From Treponema primitia ZAS-1 (GTDB lineage: Bacteria; Spirochaetota; Spirochaetia; Treponematales; Breznakiellaceae): 64,000 bases of DNA. Of the stretch, positions 41,009 to 48,331 are shown one piece after another; position 1 is the first letter of the stretch; every line of letters starts with the position of its first letter. Under the pieces are notes generated by a model. The model ran no database searches. It was not told the DNA's origin and saw nothing but the letters and a program-made list of their open reading frames with translations. Where the stretch lies: NCBI RefSeq assembly GCF_000297095.1, contig NZ_AEEA01000050.1, positions 139,548-203,547 on the forward strand, written 5' to 3'. A program made the position numbers and the translations under genes.

Positions 41009-41049
41009 AACAATAATACCGTTATGGATTGAAGGGAGACGTTTTTTTT

Positions 41050-41388
41050 ATGAACAGAGGATCCTCCGCCGCAGAAGTTATTATCGCGATTATCCCCATC
41101 GTAGGGATCATCATGGGGTCGGCGGTGGTGTTTTTTTATCTTCTCTGGAATCATAAACGTAAAATGCTGCTTATCAAAGCCGGCGAGAATCCCCGGACCG
41201 ATTTTGATCTCCTTTCCTTCAGCTTGCTTGCAGGACTTCTCTTGGTATCCGTGGGAATAAGCTTAACCGTATTCCTCGCCATAGCCAAGGGGGCCGGTGA
41301 CGGTCTTCTGGGTGGAATTATACCCCTTTCGATCGGCGTCGGCCTGTTAATTTTTTACGGGATACAACGGCGCGATAAAAACTCATGA
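41050..41388 (+). CDS. Small inner-membrane protein preceding the ECF sigma gene
   Basis: 112 residues from ATG 41050 (GGGAG about 9 nt upstream; ATG 41029 rejected since it lies upstream of that site). Three predicted TM helices: IIAIIPIVGIIMGSAVVFFY, LLAGLLLVSVGISLTVFL and GLLGGIIPLSIGVGLLIFYG, with a basic cytoplasmic loop (WNHKRKMLLIKAGE) resembling the DUF6249 layout. Overlaps the sigma gene by 4 bp, so it may take part in signalling to the sigma/anti-sigma pair. No enzyme motif. Confidence 0.7.
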   Translation: MNRGSSAAEVIIAIIPIVGIIMGSAVVFFYLLWNHKRKMLLIKAGENPRTDFDLLSFSLLAGLLLVSVGISLTVFLAIAKGAGDGLLGGIIPLSIGVGLLIFYGIQRRDKNS

Positions 41389-42002
41389 CCCTTGACGCCA
41401 ACGATAAAAGCGTTGGCGAAGACCCCGGGGACGATCAGCTCATTGTCGATCAGATTGTCTCGGGCCGGAAAGAGTTGTTTCGTATCCTGGTACAGCGCCA
41501 TGAGCAGGCGGTTTATGGGATGGGCTTAAGTTTTTTTCGGAATTCCGATGACGCCGCGGACTTTACCCAGGAAGTGTTTCTGAAAAGTTTCCGCAGCCTG
41601 GGCAGCTTCCAGGGACGGTCCCGGTTTTCAACATGGCTCTACCGCATTGCCTACAATACGGCGGTGAACAGTATACGGCGGCAGAAGGAGTACCGCAGCC
41701 TCGCCGGGGAAGCCGGACCGGATGACTATGATGGGTTAGACCGGAACTTCCAGCGGAGCTCCCCAACCCCGGAGCAGCTTTTGCTCCGAGCCGCTGCCGC
41801 AGAAGCGGTACGGGAAGCCCTGAAGGATCTGCCCGAGCGGTACCGGATCTGTGTGGATCTGTTTTTTTTCTACGACCGGTCCTATCAGGAGATTGAAGCT
41901 ATTACCGGGTATCCGGTGAATACTATTAAGTCCCATGTATTCCGGGCAAAAAAACTGCTCCGGGAAAAGCTTGAGGGGATTGCGGAAGGAGGAATTGAAT
42001 GA
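41385..42002 (+). CDS. ECF-type RNA polymerase sigma factor
   Basis: 205 residues. Sigma2 region: LVQRHEQAVYGMGLSFFRNS then DDAADFTQEVFLKSFRSLGS and RFSTWLYRIAYNTAVNSIRR (region 2.3/2.4); Sigma4 region: ALKDLPERYRICVDLFFFYD, RSYQEIEAITGYPVNTIKSH and VFRAKKLLREKL. Short linker and no sigma3 confirm the ECF class. Starts inside the upstream gene and overlaps the anti-sigma gene by 4 bp (ATGA), so the three proteins are made together. Target promoters unknown. Confidence 0.95.
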   Translation: MTLDANDKSVGEDPGDDQLIVDQIVSGRKELFRILVQRHEQAVYGMGLSFFRNSDDAADFTQEVFLKSFRSLGSFQGRSRFSTWLYRIAYNTAVNSIRRQKEYRSLAGEAGPDDYDGLDRNFQRSSPTPEQLLLRAAAAEAVREALKDLPERYRICVDLFFFYDRSYQEIEAITGYPVNTIKSHVFRAKKLLREKLEGIAEGGIE

Positions 42003-42466
42003 ACTGCAACGATGTGATGGACAGGGTATACGAATTTGAGGGAAATTCTTCGCTACCGCTTTTTACCCGCCTACGCATATGGCTCCACACCCTCCGCTGC
42101 CCCCGCTGTGCCGAAAAAATAGAAAAACTAACGGCCGCCCGGAGTCTTATGAAGGAAAATTTCTTTCCCCCCGCCCCGGGGCTGGAAGATCGGATCATGC
42201 AGAGCATAGCCCTGGAAGAACTTGAGGAAGAGTATCCCGAAATAGCGGGGGTATCCTTCCGGAGCTGGGTAGTTACGGGCCTCGTCGTCCTGGTTTCCCT
42301 GTCCACATCCTTTCTTGGGATGGACTTTATCAAGGTGGCTGATAACTGGGGCTCATCGTTTCTGCTCCCCATAGGGATTACCGTAGGCGCCATCGTAAGC
42401 GCCTACGGGGCGCTCTTTATTGGCAGCCATCTGAAGGAACTGAGCGATAGGTTTAATCTACACTAA
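41999..42466 (+). CDS. Membrane anti-sigma factor with zinc-binding (ZAS) motif
   Basis: 155 residues. Cytoplasmic N-terminal zinc anti-sigma domain: Cys3 plus the HTLRCPRC motif (H-x3-C-x2-C), then a helical linker and two TM helices (VVTGLVVLVSLSTSFLGMDF and LPIGITVGAIVSAYGALFIG). Directly downstream of and overlapping the ECF sigma gene, so it almost certainly holds that sigma factor inactive at the membrane. Its 3' end overlaps the convergent diguanylate cyclase gene by 4 bp. Confidence 0.88.
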   Translation: MNCNDVMDRVYEFEGNSSLPLFTRLRIWLHTLRCPRCAEKIEKLTAARSLMKENFFPPAPGLEDRIMQSIALEELEEEYPEIAGVSFRSWVVTGLVVLVSLSTSFLGMDFIKVADNWGSSFLLPIGITVGAIVSAYGALFIGSHLKELSDRFNLH

Positions 42467-43371
42467 TTTTCCGAACAGACCCGGTTCCGGCCGGTGTTTT
42501 TCGCGGTATAGAGGCGCTTGTCCGCTGCGGAGAGAAACTCCTGCACCGTGGCTTTATCGTCCGGGACTGCGGACACCGCACCGATGCTGATGGTTGCGGT
42601 GGTGATGGTCTTGCCGTCCGCTGTAGGGATACGGATAGCCTCTACCCCGGAGCGGATCTTCTCCGCAATAACCAGGGCGGCGCTAAGATCCGTATCCGGG
42701 AGGAGTATGCCGAATTCCTCCCCACCCAGCCGGGCCGCAAGGTCGGTGGTGCGCATGGCCGCGGCGCTGAATATTTTGGCTATGCTTTTTAACAGGACAT
42801 CCCCCTGGGGATGTCCGTAGGTATCGTTATAGGTCTTGAATTTATCAACATCCATCATCAAGAAGGAGATAGGGTTCTTTTCCCGTGCCGCCCGCCGCCA
42901 CTCCAGGGCTACACGGTCGTCAAAACAGCGCCGGTTGGGGACATTGGTGAGTCCGTCGATAAGCCCCAGCTGTTCGATGGTGCGGATCTGGTGGATTATC
43001 TGGATATGGGTTCGCACCCGAGCCAGGACGATGGGGTTTTTGAAGGGCTTGGTGATATAGTCTACCGCCCCCAGGAGGAAGCCCCTTTCCTCATCGGTTT
43101 CGTCACTAAGCCCGGTAATGACTATCACCGGGATCTTCATGGTTTCCGGGGTCTTTTTAAAGGTGGTCAATACATCAAAGCCATTGAGGTCGGGCATAAC
43201 AATATCCAGAAGGATGAGGTCCGGCTGGTCTGCAATGGCCCGTTCCAGCCCTTCCTTGCCGGTTTTGGCGGTAAAGACCGTGTATTCCGTCGACAGAATC
43301 CTGTTTAGCACCATCAGATTCGACTTTTCGTCATCAATAACCAAAATACGGAATTCCTGAGCAGGCTCCAT
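42463..43371 (-). CDS. Response regulator with diguanylate cyclase (GGDEF) output
   Basis: 302 residues. Receiver domain (RILVIDDEKSNLMVLNRIL, phospho-Asp in LILLDIVMPDLNGFDVL, KPF at TKPFKNP) followed by a GGDEF domain with LIDGLTNVPNRRCFD, FLMMDVDKFKTYNDTYGHPQ and the active-site variant GGEEF. A PleD/WspR-like architecture making cyclic-di-GMP on phosphorylation. An RxxD inhibitory site may be present but was not verified. ATG 43371 has GAGGGGG upstream; its cognate kinase is not adjacent, although the hybrid kinase at 17763 lacks a visible output. Confidence 0.94.
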   Translation of the reverse strand: MEPAQEFRILVIDDEKSNLMVLNRILSTEYTVFTAKTGKEGLERAIADQPDLILLDIVMPDLNGFDVLTTFKKTPETMKIPVIVITGLSDETDEERGFLLGAVDYITKPFKNPIVLARVRTHIQIIHQIRTIEQLGLIDGLTNVPNRRCFDDRVALEWRRAAREKNPISFLMMDVDKFKTYNDTYGHPQGDVLLKSIAKIFSAAAMRTTDLAARLGGEEFGILLPDTDLSAALVIAEKIRSGVEAIRIPTADGKTITTATISIGAVSAVPDDKATVQEFLSAADKRLYTAKNTGRNRVCSEN

Positions 43372-43394
43372 AGCACAACACCCCCTCAATATGA

Positions 43395-43400
43395 ATTATA
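43395..43400 (-). promoter_or_regulatory. Possible -10 for the diguanylate cyclase gene
   Basis: Minus-strand TATAAT, about 23 nt before ATG 43371 and just upstream of the GAGGGGG site; -35 not clear. Confidence 0.4.
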
Positions 43401-43461
43401 TTATCCTAAGATTGCATTATTTACTCTCCTGGTCAAGATGACTCCAAAAAATACCAAAATA

Positions 43462-43490
43462 TTGACACGGCTTCTTCTAAAAGGTAAACT
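43462..43490 (+). promoter_or_regulatory. Promoter of apt
   Basis: TTGACA (43462-43467), 17 bp, TAAACT (43485-43490), 37 nt before ATG 43528. Confidence 0.6.
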
Positions 43491-43527
43491 GAATATCAAA
43501 ACGAGTTTTCCCTCTTAAGGCGGTGTG

Positions 43528-44061
43528 ATGAACGATGCGTTAAACCTTGATGACTATATCAGAAAAGTCCCGGATTTCCCCAAGAAAGGGGTGCTTTTCT
43601 ACGATATAACCAGTATCCTCACGGAACCCAGGGCTTTTAGGTACTGCATCGAATCCATGGCGGAGATTTATCAGGGGAAGCGCATCGACGCTATAGCCGC
43701 CATCGAAGCCCGGGGTTTTGTGTTCGCCGCCCCCTTCGCCTTCCGCATGGGGATCCCCCTGTTTCTGATCCGGAAGAAGGGTAAACTGCCCGGAAAAACG
43801 CTTTCTAAAAAATATAGCCTGGAATACGCTGAAGCGGAAATCGAAATACACTGCGACGATGTGCCCCAGGGTAAACAGGTGCTCCTCATGGACGACCTTA
43901 TTGCCACGGGGGGGACCCTAAACGCTGCCCGGAGCCTGATCACCGACTGCGGCGCCGTGGTTCCGGAGATCTTCGGGGTGGTGGGCCTGCCCTTCCTGCA
44001 CTACGAAAAAGCCTTGGCGCCGACCCCCATTACAACATTGATCACCTACGATTCGGAATAG
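43528..44061 (+). CDS. apt: Adenine phosphoribosyltransferase
   Basis: 177 residues. Salvages adenine to AMP with PRPP. Typical N terminus IRKVPDFPKKGVLFYDITSI, AIEARGFVFAAPFA, RKKGKLPGKTLSKKYSLEY, and the PRPP-binding loop VLLMDDLIATGGTLNAA. ATG 43528 chosen over GTG 43525 because AAGGCGG lies at a better distance. Stands alone, followed directly by a duplicated tRNA 3' end at 44062. Confidence 0.95.
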   Translation: MNDALNLDDYIRKVPDFPKKGVLFYDITSILTEPRAFRYCIESMAEIYQGKRIDAIAAIEARGFVFAAPFAFRMGIPLFLIRKKGKLPGKTLSKKYSLEYAEAEIEIHCDDVPQGKQVLLMDDLIATGGTLNAARSLITDCGAVVPEIFGVVGLPFLHYEKALAPTPITTLITYDSE

Positions 44062-44085
44062 TTATCTTAGCCCCTAGGGGAATTG
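44062..44085. repeat. Direct repeat of the tRNA-Glu 3' end (distal copy)
   Basis: 24 nt identical to 44228-44251, which covers the tRNA-Glu 3' end (acceptor and T-stem) plus 6 nt beyond it. Starts right after the apt stop codon. Spacing 166 bp. Such copies mark integration (att) events at tRNA genes. Confidence 0.75.
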
Positions 44086-44210
44086 CCTTCCAATCGCAAA
44101 CATCCTGTTTGCTCATTCCAGGCCGGCCTTCAGCCCTGACGGCGCCATCCATGGCGCCTTTTCCTCCCTTTGGTCGGCGGGCTGAAGGCTTCAATTCCCC
44201 TAGGGGAACT
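44069..44210. mobile_element. Nested palindromic (MITE-like) element beside tRNA-Glu
   Basis: Outer inverted repeats CCCCTAGGGGAATTG (44071-44085) and CAATTCCCCTAGGGG (44192-44206), each containing its own palindrome; next stem GCCTTCAGCCC (44126-44136) with GGGCTGAAGGC (44179-44189), both perfect; inner hairpin GGCGCCAT-CC-ATGGCGCC (44141-44158), perfect 8 bp. No coding potential. Could be a short mobile repeat or a structured RNA. Confidence 0.55.
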
Positions 44211-44227
44211 TATCGTAAATAAAAATT

Positions 44228-44251
44228 TTATCTTAGCCCCTAGGGGAATTG
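44228..44251. repeat. Direct repeat covering the tRNA-Glu 3' end
   Basis: 24-nt copy matching 44062-44085; 44234-44251 lies inside the tRNA gene. Confidence 0.75.
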
Positions 44252-44305
44252 AACCCCTCTTTTAAGATTGAGAATCTCATGTCCTAACCGATAGACGAAG
44301 GGGCC
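44234..44305 (-). tRNA. tRNA-Glu (anticodon CTC)
   Basis: 72-nt cloverleaf on the minus strand. Acceptor GGCCCCT with AGGGGCT (first pair G-U), D stem GTCT/GGAC with loop ATCGGTTA, anticodon stem TGAGA/TCTTA with loop TTCTCAA (anticodon CTC, reads GAG), 4-nt variable loop, T stem AGGGG/CCCCT with loop TTCAATT, discriminator A. CCA is not encoded. Part of the 3' end is duplicated at 44062. Confidence 0.9.
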
Positions 44306-44354
44306 TTTTGGAAGGTAGTTACGCTTTATATTTATGGGGAAAATTGGGGGTTTG

Positions 44355-45383
44355 TCAAGCCCGCGTAAATCCCGGTATGTGGTGCATTGGGAAGGGGAGT
44401 ACCGAATCTATGCTGGACCGTCCCGTCAGGGCCATGACTAGGCGGTCCAGCCCTAGGGCTACCCCGGAACATTGGGGAAATCCGGAGGCTTCTCCGGACG
44501 TTGGGAGGAAGTGTTGCCAGTAGTCCCCGTCGATGCGGTGGGGTACCAGGGAGTCCCGGTTTTTCAGTGCGCCTTCCCGTTCAAAGTAGCGGCGTACTTG
44601 CTCGGGGTCCGTCTCCTCGGAATAACAGTTCGCTAGTTCTATTCCCCGTACATAGAGTTCCCAGCGCTCCACGGTTCTGTGGTCCGGGCTCTTTTGCGCC
44701 AGGCAGGGAACAAAGGCGGGGTAATCGGTTATGACCACGGCCTTGTCTTTGGGCAGGGCCGGTTCCACGGCGTGTATGAAAATCAGGTCGTAGAGGGCCG
44801 GCGTATCCAGTTCCGTCGGCGGGGTTAGGCCCAGTTTCCGGGCCTCGGTGGCCAGGGTTCCTTTTTCGGCGGCGTCGTAGAGGCTGAACCCGGCCCAGCG
44901 GCTAAAGGCTTCCTCCATGGTTATCCGCAGGAAAGGGGGGCGAAGGCAGGTCTGCCCGGCATAGCCGGTTTTTGCGGAATCCCCGAGCAGGCTTGCGAAA
45001 AGCTCCTCCGTGAGGGTGAGGCTGTCCAGGTAATCGGCGCCCATGGTGTAGTATTCCAGCATGGTAAATTCCGGACTGTGGAGATGTCCCGTAGATTCTC
45101 CGTTCCGGAAGCACTTGCAAATCTGATAGACGCTGGTCCGGTGCCGGGCGATGATCTTTTTCATCCAGATTTCCGGGGAGGGGATGAGCCAGTAGGGCTG
45201 CGTTTCCCGGGTTTTGCTGTTTGGCGGCGCCAGATAGGCGGTTTCAAAGACCTCCAGGCAGGTTTCGGGGATTAAGTCCGGGGCAAGGAGGGGAGTATCC
45301 AGTTCCAGGTAACCCCGTTTATCAAAAAAAGCCCGGACTTCCCGGAAAATCCGTGCCCGTTCCTGTAAAAGTTCAATGTCCAT
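44355..45383 (-). CDS. epmA: EpmA/GenX-type EF-P lysyltransferase (LysRS paralogue)
   Basis: 342 residues. Class II synthetase core without the N-terminal OB domain of LysRS. Motif 2-like FRNGESTGHLHSPEFTMLEY and motif 3-like GVALGLDRLVMALTG, with GIELANCYSEETDPEQVRRY and PSPEIWMKKIIARH, match the short EpmA (PoxA/GenX) enzymes that put beta-lysine on a conserved Lys of elongation factor P. The lysine 2,3-aminomutase EpmB and EF-P are not in this window. TACAAT lies 5 nt before ATG 45383 with no Shine-Dalgarno, so it may be leaderless. Confidence 0.93.
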   Translation of the reverse strand: MDIELLQERARIFREVRAFFDKRGYLELDTPLLAPDLIPETCLEVFETAYLAPPNSKTRETQPYWLIPSPEIWMKKIIARHRTSVYQICKCFRNGESTGHLHSPEFTMLEYYTMGADYLDSLTLTEELFASLLGDSAKTGYAGQTCLRPPFLRITMEEAFSRWAGFSLYDAAEKGTLATEARKLGLTPPTELDTPALYDLIFIHAVEPALPKDKAVVITDYPAFVPCLAQKSPDHRTVERWELYVRGIELANCYSEETDPEQVRRYFEREGALKNRDSLVPHRIDGDYWQHFLPTSGEASGFPQCSGVALGLDRLVMALTGRSSIDSVLPFPMHHIPGFTRA

Positions 45384-45388
45384 GGCTT

Positions 45389-45394
45389 ATTGTA
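45389..45394 (-). promoter_or_regulatory. -10 box of a leaderless epmA message
   Basis: Minus-strand TACAAT, 5 nt before ATG 45383; -35 weak, no Shine-Dalgarno. Confidence 0.45.
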
Positions 45395-45450
45395 GCATAG
45401 GAGGGGCCCTGAGATTAGGGGGATGGAGTTTTTGGAAGAAAATATGTAAA

Positions 45451-45474
45451 GTTTCAAATATGATTGAAACTTTA
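45451..45474. repeat. 24-bp repeat, upstream copy
   Basis: GTTTCAAATATGATTGAAAC plus CTTTA-like tail; an imperfect copy (21 of 24) lies 80 bp downstream at 45531-45554 across the start of the ATPase gene. The core GTTTCAA/TTGAAAC is a perfect 7-bp inverted repeat. It reads ATG-ATT-GAA-ACT-TTA-CTG-TAA, a six-codon stub. Confidence 0.7.
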
Positions 45475-45503
45475 CTGTAATATAAATGAACATTCTAATA
45501 TAA

Positions 45504-45532
45504 TTGACATATTTATGAATGTATATTATAAT
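45504..45532 (+). promoter_or_regulatory. Perfect consensus sigma70 promoter, leaderless ATPase gene
   Basis: TTGACA (45504-45509), 17 bp, TATAAT (45527-45532), then 7 nt to ATG 45540. No Shine-Dalgarno. Confidence 0.75.
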
Positions 45533-45554
45533 TTCAAGTATGATGGAAACTTTA
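45531..45554. repeat. 24-bp repeat, copy spanning the ATPase start codons
   Basis: Second copy of the 45451 repeat, covering the end of the -10 box, both possible ATG codons and the first codons of the gene. Confidence 0.7.
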
Positions 45555-46763
45555 TGGGACTATATACCCCGGAATCTCTATTTTGGGCGGGTTAAACCCT
45601 TCATCGGCTCCCACATAATCAAAATCTTGTCGGGGCAGCGGCGATCGGGGAAAAGCTATATTCTCTATCAGCTTATGGACGAGATACGGAAGGTCGATCC
45701 CAAGGCCAATATCATCTATATCAACACCGAATTTGCGGAGTTCCGGCAGGTAAAGACCGATGGGGAGCTCTATGATTTTGTTGCGTCCCGGTTGTCAACG
45801 GACCGGAAGAATTTTGTGTTCATAGATGAAATTCAGGATATAGCGGATTTTGAAAAGGCGGTGCGATCCCTCTATGCGGAGGAACGCTGCGACATTTATT
45901 GTGCCGGCAGCAATGCCCACCTTTTGTCCGGTGAGTTTGCCACCTATCTCGCCGGGCGCTACATCCAGTTTCAGATCCATCCCCTGGGGTATAGGGAATT
46001 CTTAAGTTTTTACGATCTTGAGAATTCCCCGGAGGCGCTGCGGAAATATTTCCGCATAGGGGGGATGCCCTTCCTCGCCTCCCTGCCCGCGGGGGAAGAG
46101 CATCTGGCGCGTGAGTATTTGAAAAATGTGTACGAGTCAATAGTACTGCGGGATGTGCTTATCCGGGAAAATATCCGCAATATCCGTTTTCTGGAAAACC
46201 TTGCGGAATATCTGGCGGATACTATTGGGAGCCTGTTTTCCGCGAACAACATCAGCAACTATTTAAAACATCAACAGGTTCAGATTCCGGTGCAAACGGT
46301 AATTAGTTACCTTGCGGCATTGGAGAAATCTTGCATCATCCATAAGGTTCCCCGCGCCAAGGTTGGGGGCCTGAAAATTTTTGAGATTGGCGAAAAATAC
46401 TATTTTGAGGATCTTGGCCTGCGGAATGTCCTGGCAAAAAATCCCCCCGCCCTGGATATGGGGAGATTGCTGGAGAACGCAGTATATCTGTTTTTGATAC
46501 AGCGGAATTTCACCGTGTATGTGGGAAAGGACGGCAATAAGGAAATAGACTTTATTGCCGAAAAAGACGGGGCTAAACTGTATGTGCAGGTAAGTCTGCG
46601 CATCGACAATGAAGAAGTCCGCCGGCGGGAGTTTGGAAACCTTGAGGGCATTCCGGACAACTTTCCAAAATATGTGGTGACCCTGGAAGACGAGCTGCCC
46701 GCGGTGACACCCACGGGGATCATCTGCATGGGGGTGAGGGAGTTTTTGATGCTGGAGCCATAG
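45540..46763 (+). CDS. AAA_14/DUF4143-type ATP-binding protein
   Basis: 407 residues from ATG 45540 (ATG 45543 also possible). Walker A LSGQRRSGKSYILYQLMDEI, Walker B KNFVFIDEIQDIADFEKAV, sensor GSNAHLLSGEFATYLAGRY, then HPLGYREFLSFY, typical of the AAA_14 family; the C-terminal DUF4143 domain has IFEIGEKYYFEDLGLRN and a PD-(D/E)XK-like GKDGNKEIDFIAEKDGAKLY with VQVSLR. These ATPases are abundant in gut bacteria and their role is unknown. Preceded by a perfect promoter and a repeat. Confidence 0.9.
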   Translation: MMETLWDYIPRNLYFGRVKPFIGSHIIKILSGQRRSGKSYILYQLMDEIRKVDPKANIIYINTEFAEFRQVKTDGELYDFVASRLSTDRKNFVFIDEIQDIADFEKAVRSLYAEERCDIYCAGSNAHLLSGEFATYLAGRYIQFQIHPLGYREFLSFYDLENSPEALRKYFRIGGMPFLASLPAGEEHLAREYLKNVYESIVLRDVLIRENIRNIRFLENLAEYLADTIGSLFSANNISNYLKHQQVQIPVQTVISYLAALEKSCIIHKVPRAKVGGLKIFEIGEKYYFEDLGLRNVLAKNPPALDMGRLLENAVYLFLIQRNFTVYVGKDGNKEIDFIAEKDGAKLYVQVSLRIDNEEVRRREFGNLEGIPDNFPKYVVTLEDELPAVTPTGIICMGVREFLMLEP

Positions 46764-46793
46764 GGCGGCGCCGGAGGCCCATTGACGGCTTCT

Positions 46794-48272
46794 TTACGCC
46801 AGCCGTAACACCGCGTCCTTCCACTTATGTCCCCGGTCAAATTCGTTAAGGAACATCCCGAAACTGGCGCAGCCCGGGGAGAGTACCACCACATCTCCCG
46901 CCGCCGCTGTTTCCAGGGCGGAGTGTACCGCCCCGTCCACCGAATCCCAGGGACCCCGGTAGGGAATGGCCGCCTGGTCCAGAAGGCGCCGCAGTTTTTC
47001 GCTGCCCGTTCCTGCCAGCAGTATTACTGCCTTAGCGTTGGCTGCCGCTTTTACCAGGCAGCTGAAGTCCAGGTTCTTGTCCGTACCGCCGCTTACTAAT
47101 ATTACCGGCTGGTCAAAGGCTTCCACCGCAGCGGCGGCGGCTTCGGGGATGGTGGCGGCAGTATCGTTGTAGAAACGGATACCCCGGCTTTCGTGGAAAA
47201 ACTCCAGCCGGTGCTCTATGCCGGGGAAACTTCCCAGGCTTTCCCGGATGAAGTCCGCCGGCAAACCCAGGTCCAGCAGGGCGAGACCCGCGGCGAGGAG
47301 GTTTTTCTTTTGGTGGGAACCGGGAACTAAAAGTTTCGCCGGGACTAACTCGATAATTTCCCCGGAAGCCGGCTGCGCGGGAAGCTTCGCTGCAAGTTGC
47401 GCCAGGCCTCTTCCGCCGGGGCTTTCCACCCAGCCCCCGGCTGTCCCTTCCGGCAGGGGCTTTTCCCCGTAAACCATAGGCCGGCCCGGAGTTTCGGCGA
47501 GGAAGCTTTGTCCCCAGCGGTCATCGGCGGCGATGGTGGCATCCGTTTTGTCCTGACCCTGGTAGATGACCCGTTTATCCGCCACATAGGCTTCCATAGT
47601 ACCGTAGCGGTCCAGGTGGTCCGGCATGATGGCGGTAAGTACGGCTGCCCGGGGCTTGAGGAGTGCGATGGGGTTTGCTCCGGCTGAACCGGGATGCAGC
47701 CGGCCTTTGAGGTCCCCAAGCTGCCAACTGGATAGTTCCAGGACCACATCGTCATCCGCGGTGAGGGTATCCAGAAAGGTGAGGGGCGAAACAGTGATGT
47801 TACCACCCAGATACGCCTTGCCGGGAAGCAAGCAGCGCTTCCGGGCCTGGTCCAGAACCCAGTGGATGGCCGATGAGGTACTGGATTTGCCCTTGGAACC
47901 GGTAACGGCGATGAGGCGGGCAGGGGAAGCGGCCAGGAACAGGGAGATATCCGTCTCGATGTGCGCAGATCCCCGATCCGCGGATCTTTGGTCCGATGCC
48001 GCCCGGAGGTAGGGGGAATCGGGGGGGACCCCGGGGTTTTTAATTATCATATCGGCGTTTTCAAAATCTTCTATATTGTGATGCCCCAAAACATAGCGGG
48101 CGGAGATGCCGGCGGCTTTGAGTTTTTCTATCGATGGGGTCAAAATTTTTTCGTCCCGCAAATCCGTTACGGTAAGCTTCGCTCCATGGGATGCCAGATA
48201 CCGGGCGGATTCCAGACCGCCTCCGTGGAGGCCTAAACCCATTATCAGGACATTCATCCCCGTATATTCCAC
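46794..48272 (-). CDS. murD: UDP-N-acetylmuramoylalanine--D-glutamate ligase
   Basis: 492 residues. Cytoplasmic peptidoglycan step adding D-Glu to UDP-MurNAc-L-Ala. N-terminal Rossmann domain (VLIMGLGLHGGGLESARYLA), ATP loop VTGSKGKSSTSSAIHWVLD, LELSSWQLGDL, MPDHLDRYGTMEAYVADK, and C-terminal FYNDTAATIPEAAAAAV, VSGGTDKNLDF. GLHGGG replaces the more usual GxSG at the N terminus. GTG 48272 has AAGGAG at 6 nt and is preferred; ATG 48257 gives a shorter form and ATG 48296 a longer one. Converges on the ATPase gene at 46763. Confidence 0.93.
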   Translation of the reverse strand: MEYTGMNVLIMGLGLHGGGLESARYLASHGAKLTVTDLRDEKILTPSIEKLKAAGISARYVLGHHNIEDFENADMIIKNPGVPPDSPYLRAASDQRSADRGSAHIETDISLFLAASPARLIAVTGSKGKSSTSSAIHWVLDQARKRCLLPGKAYLGGNITVSPLTFLDTLTADDDVVLELSSWQLGDLKGRLHPGSAGANPIALLKPRAAVLTAIMPDHLDRYGTMEAYVADKRVIYQGQDKTDATIAADDRWGQSFLAETPGRPMVYGEKPLPEGTAGGWVESPGGRGLAQLAAKLPAQPASGEIIELVPAKLLVPGSHQKKNLLAAGLALLDLGLPADFIRESLGSFPGIEHRLEFFHESRGIRFYNDTAATIPEAAAAAVEAFDQPVILVSGGTDKNLDFSCLVKAAANAKAVILLAGTGSEKLRRLLDQAAIPYRGPWDSVDGAVHSALETAAAGDVVVLSPGCASFGMFLNEFDRGHKWKDAVLRLA

Positions 48273-48295
48273 CGGAAACTCCTTTTCCTTGACCA

Positions 48296-48324
48296 TTGCC
48301 CCCAGAGGGACTTCATAGTATAGT
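48296..48324 (+). promoter_or_regulatory. Promoter of the DUF2804 gene, leaderless
   Basis: TTGCCC (48296-48301), 17 bp, TATAGT (48319-48324), 7 nt to ATG 48332; no Shine-Dalgarno. The complementary strand carries TATACT in the same place, which could serve murD. Confidence 0.6.
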
Positions 48325-48331
48325 ATCCCAC

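Noticed and set aside
44062..44354. Integrated prophage or genomic island at tRNA-Glu
   Set aside because: Only about 140 bp lies between the repeats and there is no integrase or phage gene; reported as a scar or miniature element instead.
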